The notes under the pieces are model-generated. The model was not told the origin of the DNA. It saw only the letters and a list, made by a program, of their open reading frames with translations, and ran no database searches. Below, piece after piece: positions 17,530-24,448 of a stretch of 24,448 bases of DNA; position 1 is the first letter of the stretch; the number at the start of each line of letters is the position of its first letter. The translations under genes and the position numbers were made by a program. The stretch comes from an uncultured Lachnospiraceae bacterium (lineage in GTDB: Bacteria > Bacillota > Clostridia > Lachnospirales > Lachnospiraceae), in contig CAKRWT010000038.1 of the NCBI GenBank assembly GCA_934418125.1, positions 1 through 24,448 on the forward strand. Direction: 5' to 3'.

Positions 17530-19404
17530 ATGAAAACGATGACAGAAAAAAAAGCGACAACGAAACAGATACAAATAGTCATATCTTTGGGACTCTCTAT
17601 CATAAATATACTTTTGGTGGAATCTTATGCCCGGTGGATGACAAGTCACGGCATGGTATTAAGGGTTCTGCTGTTCCTGGCAGGAACAGCGTGTGGCACA
17701 GTGTTACTTTATTCGTTTCTGCAACGGGAAGACAGAAGGCTGAAAAGCCATGCACTGATACTGGGAATCTTGCTGGCAATGGCTTACGTGCTGGGCTGTC
17801 GGATGCGGGAAGAAGGAACGGCGTTAGCCAGCTTGTCCGGACTGCCATTTCTCCTTATCGGTATTTTAAGCCTGGGCATGCTTGCGGCTTCCTGTTGTGC
17901 GTTCTGCCTGACAGGGGTCAGACAGAATCTTGCAAAGCTTGGGATAACAGAGAAAAGAAACAGGAAAAAGTATGGAAGCTTTCCGGTTTTTCTGTTTTAT
18001 ACAGCAGTGATATTCCTGTGCTGGATTCCGGTGTTTCTGGCATATTATCCATCGGTTTTTGCCTATGATGCAGAGGGGCAGTTATATCAGGTGATTGCCC
18101 ATGATTACAGTACACATCATCCGCTGCTGCATACCCTGTTTTTGGGGGCTTTTTTCCGGTTGGGAGAAATGCTTGGCTCCTATTCAGCAGGCATGGCAGT
18201 CCACTCCGTGGTGCAGATGCTCCTGATGGCAGCAGCCTTTGGTTATGCGTTGTTACTATTGTATAAGGAAGAGACGGCATGCTGGGCGCGTTTGCTGCTG
18301 TTGGCATTTTTCACGTTATTTCCCACTAATTCGGTTCTGGCAGTCAGTACGACAAAGGATGTACTGTTTGCCGCACTGGTGCTGTTGTACACCTTACAGT
18401 TATGGCGCTTTGCCAGTGGAAAAAACCAGGGGAAAAAGGACATGGCAGTTCAGATAATCCTGACGGTACTGATGCTTTTGTTTCGCAATAACGCAGTGTA
18501 TGCACTGGTAGCCAGCATACCGGTTGTGTGTGTGCTCTGGAACAGAAGAAAAGTGCAGGAGGGGGAAAAGCAACGATGGAAAGTGTATGCGATTATGACA
18601 CTGATGGCGCTTATTCTTTATGCAGGGGCAGCAGCAGGATTGAAAGCCGCTACCGGAGCCTGTAACGGAAGCCCCAGAGAGATGCTGAGTGTGCCATTGC
18701 AGCAGATGGCAAGAACCAGAGTGTGCCATGAAGCAGAAATAGAACCACAACTGCGGGCAGAGCTGGAACAGTATCTGTCTTCGGAATGGGTATTTGCAGC
18801 CTATAATCCCCATCTGGCAGACCCGGTAAAGCTTCGGGCGGTTATTCATGATAATCCGGCAGGATTTTTGAAAACCTGGGTAAAATTAGGTATTTGTTTT
18901 CCACAGACTTATATGGATGCCTTTTTAGACAATTCGGTTGGCTACTGGTTCCTGGAAGACACCAGTCATGCAGCGATTTATGGAGTGGGAACAGAAAATG
19001 GCTTTGGATATCTGTCTACCGATAACCGGCAGATGCCAGCAGGATGTGAGATTGTTCCGCACAGTTATTTGCCGGGTGTCAGGGTATTTATGGAGCAGAT
19101 TGTCTCGGAAAATCAGTATCAGAAGATTCCGGTGCTATCTGTTATCTTTGCACCGGCATTTTACTGGTGGCTGCTGGCGCTTTATGTAGCGAAGGCAAGC
19201 TATCAGAGAAGATATGACCGCATGATAGCGGCAGTCTTTCCGGTCATTTATTATCTGACATTATTGTTGTCTCCAACAGTATTGATTCGCTATATGTATC
19301 CTTTTGTGGTGACTGTCCCTGTTTTACTTGGATTGATGACCGCTCCAGCGGACAAAACAGATAAAAATCAGAAAAATACACAAGAAAAATTAAAATTTGA
19401 TTAA
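17530..19404 (+). CDS. DUF6020-family polytopic membrane protein, possible GT-C glycosyltransferase
   Basis: A 624-residue integral membrane protein with about twelve hydrophobic helices. The central segment, AYYPSVFAYDAEGQLYQV (about 180-197), is followed by DYSTHHPLLHTLFLGAFFRLGE and later VSTTKDVLFAALVLLY and LFRNNAVYALVASIP. This matches the DUF6020 group seen in many Firmicutes surface-polysaccharide loci. The arrangement, an extracellular acidic loop after the first helices and a large extracellular C-terminal loop, resembles GT-C lipid-linked glycosyltransferases; that role is inferred. The start is uncertain because no good ribosome site lies before the ATG at 17530; another ATG follows three codons in. 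The gene has no obvious glycan partner next to it. A weak A/T hairpin lies after the stop. Confidence 0.82.
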   Translation: MKTMTEKKATTKQIQIVISLGLSIINILLVESYARWMTSHGMVLRVLLFLAGTACGTVLLYSFLQREDRRLKSHALILGILLAMAYVLGCRMREEGTALASLSGLPFLLIGILSLGMLAASCCAFCLTGVRQNLAKLGITEKRNRKKYGSFPVFLFYTAVIFLCWIPVFLAYYPSVFAYDAEGQLYQVIAHDYSTHHPLLHTLFLGAFFRLGEMLGSYSAGMAVHSVVQMLLMAAAFGYALLLLYKEETACWARLLLLAFFTLFPTNSVLAVSTTKDVLFAALVLLYTLQLWRFASGKNQGKKDMAVQIILTVLMLLFRNNAVYALVASIPVVCVLWNRRKVQEGEKQRWKVYAIMTLMALILYAGAAAGLKAATGACNGSPREMLSVPLQQMARTRVCHEAEIEPQLRAELEQYLSSEWVFAAYNPHLADPVKLRAVIHDNPAGFLKTWVKLGICFPQTYMDAFLDNSVGYWFLEDTSHAAIYGVGTENGFGYLSTDNRQMPAGCEIVPHSYLPGVRVFMEQIVSENQYQKIPVLSVIFAPAFYWWLLALYVAKASYQRRYDRMIAAVFPVIYYLTLLLSPTVLIRYMYPFVVTVPVLLGLMTAPADKTDKNQKNTQEKLKFD

Positions 19405-19439
19405 AAAATTGTGAAAAACACACATTTTTAAAGATAATA

Positions 19440-19448
19440 TGGTAGAAT
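19440..19448 (+). promoter_or_regulatory. Extended -10 promoter candidate for the alarmone synthetase
   Basis: TGGTAGAAT (TGn plus TAGAAT) lies about 75 bases before the ATG at 19524. A GATAAT a few bases upstream, 18 bases after TTGTGA, is an alternative. Confidence 0.4.
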
Positions 19449-19523
19449 AGTACTATAAAAGGAAACAGAAGAAAGTCAGAACTGTGTAAAGGATTAAAGG
19501 GAAAACGGAATGAGAGGAATTAT

Positions 19524-20186
19524 ATGGAGATAACAATAGGTCGTGATGGCGATATTGACAGTTGGAAAGAAGTGCAACTGATTTACAATTCAGCGTTGAA
19601 ACAAATATCAACAAAACTGGAAATATTAAATGATGAATTTCAGCATGTGCATAGGTATAATCCTATTGAGCATATCAAATCCAGGATTAAGACACCGGAA
19701 AGCATTGTAAAGAAGTTAAAGAAAAATGGCTATGAATCTACCATTGATAATATGGTGAAGTATGTAAATGACATTGCAGGAATCCGTGTCATCTGTTCTT
19801 TCACTTCGGATATTTATCAGATTGCGGAGATGATTACGAATCAGAGTGACATTAAGGTTATTTCGGTAAAGGATTATATTGTCAACCCCAAGCCCAGTGG
19901 TTATAAGAGCTATCATATGTTAGTGACTGTGCCGGTATATTTGTCAGACCGGATTGCGGATACGAAGGTGGAGATTCAGATTCGAACCGTTGCCATGGAT
20001 TTCTGGGCGAGCCTGGAGCATAAGATTCATTACAAGTTTGAAGGAAATGCGCCAGAACATATCAAGGAGCAGCTGGTAGAATGTGCACAGATGGTGTCAG
20101 CTCTGGATGCCAGAATGCTCTCTCTGAATGAGGAGATTCAGCATATCGGGCAGCAGGAGCAGGACGAAAACCGGAAAAGTGAATAA
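19524..20186 (+). CDS. relQ: Small alarmone synthetase (RelQ-type GTP pyrophosphokinase)
   Basis: Transfers pyrophosphate from ATP to GTP or GDP to give (p)ppGpp. It is 220 residues with only the synthetase domain: no hydrolase (HD) or TGS/ACT regions, so it is a small alarmone synthetase and not the long RelA/SpoT. Key elements are SRIKTPESIVKKL (53-65, ATP contacts), DIAGIRVICSF with Asp83 (metal), KDYIVNPKPSGYKSYH (116-131, substrate G-loop) and KVEIQIRTVAMDFWASLEHK (148-167, Glu150). The acidic C-terminal helix fits the RelQ oligomerisation region. GAGAGGAATT precedes the ATG. It is monocistronic. Such enzymes respond to envelope and growth-phase stress in Firmicutes. RelQ over RelP is chosen by overall similarity and is less sure than the family. 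Confidence 0.92.
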   Translation: MEITIGRDGDIDSWKEVQLIYNSALKQISTKLEILNDEFQHVHRYNPIEHIKSRIKTPESIVKKLKKNGYESTIDNMVKYVNDIAGIRVICSFTSDIYQIAEMITNQSDIKVISVKDYIVNPKPSGYKSYHMLVTVPVYLSDRIADTKVEIQIRTVAMDFWASLEHKIHYKFEGNAPEHIKEQLVECAQMVSALDARMLSLNEEIQHIGQQEQDENRKSE

Positions 20187-20208
20187 GAAAGTGGATAAGA
20201 AGACGTGA

Positions 20209-20244
20209 AAACGGCATAGCAGAAAGTCTGCTATGCCGTTTGGT
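20209..20244 (+). terminator. Terminator-like hairpin after relQ
   Basis: A perfect 15-base stem (20209-20223 with 20227-20241) closes a 3-base loop, starting 23 bases after the stop. Only three T follow on the plus strand, so termination may be partial. The other strand has four T and could also use it. Confidence 0.7.
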
Positions 20245-20532
20245 CTGCTTCGTGGCGAAAATGCCCATAAATGAGGAGTGCCCAAGCACCTTTCGGCACT
20301 TGGGCTATTATGAAAAAATTTATCTATGTGTGTAATGAGTTAACATTACATGTTATCTCGTTGCTATGGTTAAAGTATACGATGGAAATATGAACAAAAT
20401 ATGAACAACATGTAAAAATATCGTTAATATTTACAATGACGTAAAAAATAGAGCGATGTTTTTATGCAAATTATACAAAAATAGACAAACAGAGTATACA
20501 GATAACAAAAGGTAATATACGATGATTCTTGG
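20245..20532. other. AT-rich gene-free region with several repeats
   Basis: The 450-base gap between relQ and the next gene has no credible ORF. It holds a GC-rich hairpin (20280-20305), an inverted repeat GTAATG/CATTAC (20332-20349) and a perfect tandem pair of an 11-mer AATATGAACAA (20387-20408). An imperfect inverted repeat of TGTAAA-type arms (20411-20435) follows. It then leads into the promoter at 20533. It looks like upstream regulatory DNA; no known riboswitch was recognised. Confidence 0.55.
20387..20408. repeat. Tandem 11-mer repeat
   Basis: Two perfect head-to-tail copies of AATATGAACAA, one helical turn each, about 145 bases upstream of the promoter at 20533. They could be a pair of protein-binding sites. 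Confidence 0.6.
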
Positions 20533-20561
20533 TTGTCATGGCCATAGAAAAATGATAAAAT
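20533..20561 (+). promoter_or_regulatory. Strong promoter of the coiled-coil membrane protein gene
   Basis: TTGTCA (20533-20538), a 17-base spacer, TAAAAT (20556-20561) with an extended TGA just before it. The start would be near 20568, about 70 bases before the ATG at 20637. Confidence 0.8.
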
Positions 20562-20636
20562 GCGAATAAGCGTGGTTTTGATATTTATGCAGGTGTAGAG
20601 AAAAGAGTGGGATAGACAATGTTTGGAGGAAAGAGA

Positions 20637-21197
20637 ATGGATACTTTTATTGATAAACTGGCATCAAAGAGGAATGCCCAGGAGATGATTCGGGCAAATT
20701 CCACAGCGGAGACACTGAAAATGAACCAGTTAGAGGGTCAGGTTGCTGCTTATGATGAACTGTTGCAGGAAATCCGGAAGGTCAATTTAAAAACTTCTGA
20801 AAATGCAGATAAAACCCAGAGCGTTTTGCAGGAATGCCTGGAAAAAGCGCAGACCTTACAGAACACAGAGGCGTCTAATGAAACCAAGGAACAGACTTAT
20901 GCAGAAATGAAGGAGCTGTTGGAAGAGCTTTTCAAACAGTCTGATGATTTTCAGCATAAGGAAAATGTTAAAGTATACCGGAATGTACAGGCGGTACTGG
21001 TAGAAGAATTAGAGAAGCAGAACAAAGTAATCAACGACCAGCTACAGGAAATGAAGGAAAGCCTCAGCACAGAGCTGTCTGTGAAGAAGACAAAAGGCAA
21101 TACAGCGGTACTGGTGTTTACGATTTTAACCTTTATTGGTGTATTGGCAGATATCGGTATTCATGTGGCGGTTTTACTGTTGGAAATGGCACTGTAA
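20637..21197 (+). CDS. Tail-anchored coiled-coil protein, function unknown
   Basis: The ATG at 20637 is preferred over the in-frame one at 20619 because GGAGG lies 10 bases before it; the result is 186 residues beginning MDTFIDKLASKRNAQEMIRA. The N-terminal part resembles a small protein I recall as common in Lachnospiraceae, but I know no function. Residues 20-150 are Glu/Lys/Gln-rich with few helix breakers and look like a coiled coil. A conserved-looking HKENVKVYRNVQAVLVEEL lies at about 109-127. The last 30 residues are a single membrane helix (NTAVLVFTILTFIGVLADIG), so it should be membrane-anchored by its tail with the coiled coil in the cytoplasm. It has its own strong promoter and is followed 54 bases later by a flavin reductase gene, probably in the same transcript. 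Confidence 0.82.
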   Translation: MDTFIDKLASKRNAQEMIRANSTAETLKMNQLEGQVAAYDELLQEIRKVNLKTSENADKTQSVLQECLEKAQTLQNTEASNETKEQTYAEMKELLEELFKQSDDFQHKENVKVYRNVQAVLVEELEKQNKVINDQLQEMKESLSTELSVKKTKGNTAVLVFTILTFIGVLADIGIHVAVLLLEMAL

Positions 21198-21250
21198 TAA
21201 TAGACAGATTTGCGGATGCGCCTGCAGGTGTAGAAGGGAGAGGACAGACA

Positions 21251-21859
21251 ATGAGCAAACAGACATGGAAACCGGGCAATATGCTTTATCCGTTACCAGT
21301 GGTGTTAGTCAGCGTGGCCGACAAGATGGGCAACAGTAATCTGTTTACCGTAGCGTGGACAGGTACCATTTGTACTAATCCACCAATGGTGTCCATTTCG
21401 GTCAGACCGGAGCGGTATTCTTATGGTATGATAGAGGAAACTGGGGAATTTGTGATTAATCTGACCAATGAGGCACTTACTTATGCGACAGACTACTGTG
21501 GAGTACGAAGCGGCAGGGATGTGGATAAATGGAAAGAAACCGGACTGACACCGGTACCGGGAGAAAAGACGAAAGCCCCTATGGTGGCAGAAAGTCCGGT
21601 AAATATAGAATGTCGTGTAGTGGAAAAGAAAGAACTTGGAAGCCATAGCATGTTTCTGGCAGAGGTGGTGGCGGTACATGCGGATGAGGCTTATATGGAT
21701 GAGGCAGGAAGATTTTCCTTAAACGATGCTCGTCCAATCGTGTATTCCCATGGAAAATATCTTGCAGTTGGGAAAGAACTGGGCAGCTTTGGCTACAGTG
21801 TCCAGAAAAAACCAAAGTCAGGAAATGGAAAACAAAGTACGTCAAAACGGCACAAATGA
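21251..21859 (+). CDS. Flavin reductase-like FMN-binding protein
   Basis: A 202-residue member of the flavin reductase-like domain family (split beta-barrel, binds FMN). The opening KPGNMLYPLPVVLVSVADKMG is the family start, followed by NLFTVAWTGTICTNPPMVSISV (30-51) and the PERYSYGMIEETGEFVINL segment that contacts FMN. The middle CGVRSGRDVDKW resembles a loop of the Clostridia branch. In cells these reduce free flavin with NAD(P)H or serve as small electron carriers; the partner is unknown. GAAGGGAGAGGA precedes the ATG. No rubredoxin or monooxygenase partner is next to it. The tail after about residue 185 is basic (QKKPKSGNGKQSTSKRHK) and looks disordered. Confidence 0.92.
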   Translation: MSKQTWKPGNMLYPLPVVLVSVADKMGNSNLFTVAWTGTICTNPPMVSISVRPERYSYGMIEETGEFVINLTNEALTYATDYCGVRSGRDVDKWKETGLTPVPGEKTKAPMVAESPVNIECRVVEKKELGSHSMFLAEVVAVHADEAYMDEAGRFSLNDARPIVYSHGKYLAVGKELGSFGYSVQKKPKSGNGKQSTSKRHK

Positions 21860-21860
21860 C

Positions 21861-21889
21861 TTGACGAAGCCTGAAAAAGAAAGTATGAT
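21861..21889 (+). promoter_or_regulatory. Strong promoter upstream of the XRE-cupin gene
   Basis: TTGACG (21861-21866), a 17-base spacer, TATGAT (21884-21889). It begins one base after the flavin reductase stop. Transcripts from about 21896 meet a terminator within 75 bases, before the next gene starts at 22026. Confidence 0.75.
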
Positions 21890-21937
21890 AGGGATACAAA
21901 ACAACATAGGGAAAGAAAAATTTGTTACGAAGAGGTA

Positions 21938-21970
21938 GCACTGGAGCAGTGATGTTCCGGTGCTTTTTTT
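21938..21970 (+). terminator. Intrinsic terminator inside the XRE-cupin leader
   Basis: An 8-pair stem with one U-G pair (21938-21945 with 21956-21963) is followed by seven T (21964-21970). A competing hairpin, CACTG (21939-21943) with CAGTG (21947-21951), would use the same left arm. It either ends the upstream operon or attenuates the downstream gene. Confidence 0.85.
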
Positions 21971-22025
21971 ATAGGAAATTTCTCATAAGTAGTGGGAAGA
22001 TGTAAATATTTTATGGAGAGACAAG

Positions 22026-22583
22026 ATGGGACAGGTAGATCAGAATATAGCAGTTAATTTAAAAAGAATCCGTAAGAACAGAAATCTGAGCCTGGATATG
22101 GTATCGGAACTGACTGGTGTGAGCAAAAGCATGTTAGGCCAGATTGAACGGGGAGAATCCAATCCTACTATAGGAACCATTAGTAAAATTGTGGAAGGCA
22201 TTAAGATTTCCTATGAGGATTTATTGTACGAAGAGGACGAACCGGTAGCAGTTATCGACAAGAGAAGTCTTCCTGTTTATCGTCAGAAAGAGAATGAGTA
22301 TGCCATTAAACTATTACTTCCGTATGACAAACAGCGGGCATTTGAGGTGTACAGCTATGAGATAGAGCCGGGTGCAGTATGTGAGCCGGTTCCTCTGGAA
22401 GGAAGGAACAGTGGGCTGGTTACACTGCTGCAGGGTAGTCTGACGGTCACGGTGGAAAATAAGACATATGAGTTAGAAGCTGGAAAAGCATTCCGTTTTC
22501 AGACTGGCAGGGAATGCTTTTATCATAATCCAGGAGCAGAGAAAGCTGTATTTGAGATGATTCTGGCAAATCAGAGTGTTTAA
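22026..22583 (+). CDS. XRE-family regulator with C-terminal cupin domain
   Basis: A 185-residue transcription factor. Residues 10-64 form the XRE helix-turn-helix (LKRIRKNRNLSLDMVSELTG then VSKSMLGQIERGESNPTIGT), ending in the ISKIVEGIKISYEDLL helix. Residues 100-180 form a cupin_2 barrel (IEPGAVCEP, LVTLLQGSLTVTVENKTYEL, AGKAFRFQTGRECFYHNPG). Family members sense a small molecule in the cupin and usually control amino-acid, polyamine, sulfur or transport genes. The cupin His/Glu set is incomplete here, so metal binding is doubtful. GGAGAG precedes the ATG. It sits after a promoter plus terminator leader and converges 9 bases away on the polymerase IV gene. Its target is not evident; the flavin reductase is the nearest upstream gene. 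Confidence 0.93.
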   Translation: MGQVDQNIAVNLKRIRKNRNLSLDMVSELTGVSKSMLGQIERGESNPTIGTISKIVEGIKISYEDLLYEEDEPVAVIDKRSLPVYRQKENEYAIKLLLPYDKQRAFEVYSYEIEPGAVCEPVPLEGRNSGLVTLLQGSLTVTVENKTYELEAGKAFRFQTGRECFYHNPGAEKAVFEMILANQSV

Positions 22584-22592
22584 GACGCAGGA

Positions 22593-23834
22593 TTACTCTG
22601 GCTTTTCTTTAGATGGCAGCAGGCTGCCGCGAATGACAGCACTGTAACCATATTTCTTCCGGATGGTATCTAAGGCAGAATCTAATTGCTCCTGTTTCCT
22701 GGAAGAGATATTGTGTGTCGGGGCAAAAGGAGTCTGCTGTACGAGAGGCAGATCAAAGAGGCTGAGCTGTGTGGGTTCACTGGCAGCGACCAGCCTGGAA
22801 GAGCGGATGCCCAATAAACGTATGGGAGTGCCGTCCCAGATTTCATCAAAAAGCGTACAGGCAGTCTGATAAATAGTGTCCGTGTGGCAGGTGGGTGTTA
22901 AGAGCGTGGTCTGATGGCTTACCTTCCGGAACGTATTGTATTTGATTTCGGTGCTGACCATGGCTGCATTCTGACCGGCATTGCGAAGACGGCTGGACAC
23001 AGATTCTGCTAAAGATAACAGAACACGGTAAGCCGTTTCCTTATCGGTAGCATCCTCGCTCAGGGTAGTAGAATTTCCGATGCCCTTGGCTTCCACCTGC
23101 GTGGTAATCACATCGGAAGCATCAATGCCATTGGCATATTCCCACAGAAGCTTGCCGTGGCTTTTCAGATGGGCAGTGAGGATAGCCGGGTCAGCCTTGG
23201 CCAGGTCACCGATGGTGAGAATTTCCAGTTTGTGCAAGGTTTCCACACTGGAATGACCACACATAAAAAGAGAAGATACTGGCAATGGCCACATTTTCTT
23301 CGGAATTTCCTGGGCATACAGTGTATGTACCAGATTTGGTTTCTTAAAGTCAGAAGCCATTTTCGCCAGGACCTTTCGGTCTGAGATTCCCACATTTACA
23401 GTAAAACCTAATTTCTTATAAACACTGTCCTTGATGAGAGCGGCAGCCTCCAGGGGGGAGGAAAATTGTCTGCTGATAGGGGTGTAGTCCATGTAGCATT
23501 CATCCACACTGACCTGCTCAATATCCGGGCAAAAATCTGACAAAAGTGTCATTAATTCCTTGCTGCGCCGATGATAGAGAGTGTGGTCAGGCTTTTCTGA
23601 TACCAGATTCGGGCATTTCCGGAAAGCATTTACGATTGGTTCGCCGGTGGTAATACCATAAGCCTTGGCGGGAATGGACTTGGCAAGGACAACACCATGC
23701 CGGGTAGCCAAATCACCACCGATAATGGAAGGAATAGTACGCAAATCAATGGTAGAACCTTGATGAAGTTTTTCCAGGGCAGTCCAGCTTAAAAAAGCGG
23801 AATTCACATCAATATGAAAAAAGATTTTGTCCAT
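22593..23834 (-). CDS. dinB: Y-family DNA polymerase IV
   Basis: Error-prone translesion polymerase. The ATG at 23832-23834 is chosen over the one at 23846 because GGGAGG lies between them at the right distance; length is 413 residues. The catalytic triad is present: Asp9 in FFHIDVNSAF, and Asp111 and Glu112 in SVDECYMDY. Phe14 is the probable steric gate against ribonucleotides. The palm continues with GFTVNVGISDRKVLAKMASDF. A helix-hairpin-helix-like thumb (ILTIGDLAKADPAIL) and the little-finger region follow. A beta-clamp binding motif, QLSLFD, occurs at 356-361. No LexA box was found upstream, so SOS control is not indicated here. It converges on the XRE-cupin gene with no terminator between. 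Confidence 0.95.
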   Translation of the reverse strand: MDKIFFHIDVNSAFLSWTALEKLHQGSTIDLRTIPSIIGGDLATRHGVVLAKSIPAKAYGITTGEPIVNAFRKCPNLVSEKPDHTLYHRRSKELMTLLSDFCPDIEQVSVDECYMDYTPISRQFSSPLEAAALIKDSVYKKLGFTVNVGISDRKVLAKMASDFKKPNLVHTLYAQEIPKKMWPLPVSSLFMCGHSSVETLHKLEILTIGDLAKADPAILTAHLKSHGKLLWEYANGIDASDVITTQVEAKGIGNSTTLSEDATDKETAYRVLLSLAESVSSRLRNAGQNAAMVSTEIKYNTFRKVSHQTTLLTPTCHTDTIYQTACTLFDEIWDGTPIRLLGIRSSRLVAASEPTQLSLFDLPLVQQTPFAPTHNISSRKQEQLDSALDTIRKKYGYSAVIRGSLLPSKEKPE

Positions 23835-23865
23835 AGTGCCTCCCATGTCTTGCTATTATGCTATT

Positions 23866-23874
23866 AGTATACCA
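23866..23874 (-). promoter_or_regulatory. Extended -10 promoter of the polymerase IV gene
   Basis: On the minus strand TGGTATACT (TGn plus TATACT) ends 31 bases before the ATG. The -35 is poor (TTTTCA at 16 bases), which an extended -10 can compensate. Confidence 0.5.
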
Positions 23875-23879
23875 TAGTT

Positions 23880-24151
23880 TGTTTCCGTGAAAACAGCGCT
23901 GACTTAAAATTTTAAATTCCAGTGCACAGGTAAATTCCACCGAGTCTTTAAAAATTGCTTGAAATCGAATGGTTTTAGAGAAAAAATATTGGATTTCTGT
24001 TATAATTATAATAATTCATGGCAAAATTCTCTGTTTTTCTGTATGGCAAACAAGCCACTGGAAGGTAGTGTGTCAGACTAAATTCCACCGGCCACATTCA
24101 AAAAATGTGAAAAGTTTACTTCCAGTCTGACAGCAGATTTTTTTAATGAAT
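23880..24151. other. Gene-free stretch beside the IS30 end, with repeated motifs
   Basis: Between the polymerase promoter and the transposase stop I see no gene. TAAATTCCA occurs three times (23913-23921, 23931-23939, 24079-24087), the last two extended to TAAATTCCACCG. A 9-base inverted repeat TGTCAGACT (24071-24079) / AGTCTGACA (24124-24132) encloses a smaller hairpin (24093-24109) and is followed by seven T (24138-24144). The right part probably belongs to the insertion sequence. Its exact end cannot be fixed without the other terminus. Confidence 0.55.
24071..24132. repeat. 9-base inverted repeat flanking a nested hairpin near the IS30 end
   Basis: TGTCAGACT at 24071-24079 is the exact inverted partner of AGTCTGACA at 24124-24132. 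Inside, CACATT (24093-24098) pairs with AATGTG (24104-24109). It may terminate outside transcription into the element or be part of its end. Confidence 0.6.
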
Positions 24152-24448
24152 TTATCGGGTAAAGCGTATCAGCTTGGGCGTCAGATTGACCTCGTCAGGG
24201 GCAATCCGCCTGAGCTGAAATGCTTTTAAGGTTTCTTCGCCCAGAGTTTCCAGTGCTACATCGTAAGGAGTTCTGCCCTGAAGGCTTTCTCTCGGTGTGG
24301 AATTGATATGGCTTACAATCAGGTTGACATCCCACTGGGTCAGAAACTCAAAGTTTGTCTTTTTGGGAAGGATCATCCGGAGCATGGTATGTGCCTGCTC
24401 CAGACCGCCTTTCTGCCCGCTGCGCATAGGGTCACAGTAATAGATGCT
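24152..24448 (-). mobile_element. IS30-family transposase, C-terminal part (runs off the window)
   Basis: The minus-strand frame is open from the stop at 24152-24154 to the window edge, 98 residues; its start lies outside. The visible part begins SIYYCDPMRSGQKGGLEQAH, the end of the IS30 DDE domain, where the third catalytic acid should be the Glu of GGLEQAH. LPKKTNFEFLTQWDVNLIVSHINSTPRESLQGRTPYDVA follows, the standard IS30 closing segment. IS30 transposases join the element ends into a circle and insert at preferred sites. Nothing visible is broken, so the copy may be active. The right terminus should lie in the repeat-rich DNA between about 23910 and 24132. Confidence 0.9.

Noticed and set aside
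23835..23900. Possible LexA/SOS box upstream of polymerase IV
   Set aside because: No GAAC-N4-GTTC-like palindrome is present, only a promoter.
24018..24068. 16-codon ORF MAKFSVFLYGKQATGR near the IS30 end
   Set aside because: It looks coding-like but has no ribosome site and is very short; at most a remnant of a gene cut by an insertion.

Overview
The window looks like chromosomal DNA from a low-to-mid GC Gram-positive anaerobe, most likely a gut Lachnospiraceae (Blautia/Dorea/Roseburia-like). This is judged from protein style, strong AGGAGG-type ribosome binding sites, extended -10 promoters, a DUF6020 membrane protein, a small RelQ-type alarmone synthetase, a GH51 arabinofuranosidase, an Rpn-type transposase/nuclease and an IS30-type transposase. 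No rRNA, tRNA, CRISPR array or phage module was seen. Most of it is ordinary core and accessory metabolism. No large, clearly new multi-gene system is visible; the most interesting signals are regulatory.

Layout. 1-822 (-) is a truncated MATE exporter. 1025-2946 (+) is a purine-salvage pair, apt plus an NCS2 purine permease, closed by a terminator. 3316-4284 (+) is a stand-alone Rpn/PD-(D/E)XK protein with its own promoter and terminator. 4333-6813 is a divergent AraC regulator and GH51 arabinofuranosidase, a small pentose-release locus. A convergent unknown helical protein (6865-7320, -) shares the GH51 terminator. 7458-10016 (+) is a second MATE exporter followed by a DUF4422 glycosyltransferase. 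10023-13546 (-) is a probable two-gene operon: a methyl-accepting chemotaxis protein and a lipoprotein with an RsiV/PdaC-like (DUF4163/DUF3298) ectodomain.

13786-16232 (+) holds a UDPGP-type UDP-sugar pyrophosphorylase and galE, which together make and interconvert UDP-glucose and UDP-galactose. 16334-17416 (-) holds a hemolysin III/PAQR membrane protein and a small conserved unknown. 17530-19404 (+) is a DUF6020 polytopic membrane protein. 19524-20186 (+) is the RelQ-like (p)ppGpp synthetase. After a 450-base AT-rich gap rich in repeats, 20637-21859 (+) holds a tail-anchored coiled-coil protein and a flavin reductase. An XRE-cupin regulator (22026-22583, +) lies behind a compact promoter plus terminator leader. 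A Y-family DNA polymerase IV (22593-23834, -) and the 3' end of an IS30-family transposase (24152 to the edge, -) close the window.

Carbohydrate handling (GH51, UDPGP, GalE, DUF4422, DUF6020) is over-represented and fits a plant-fibre-using gut commensal that decorates its surface. All names come from reading motifs by eye. No database search was run.
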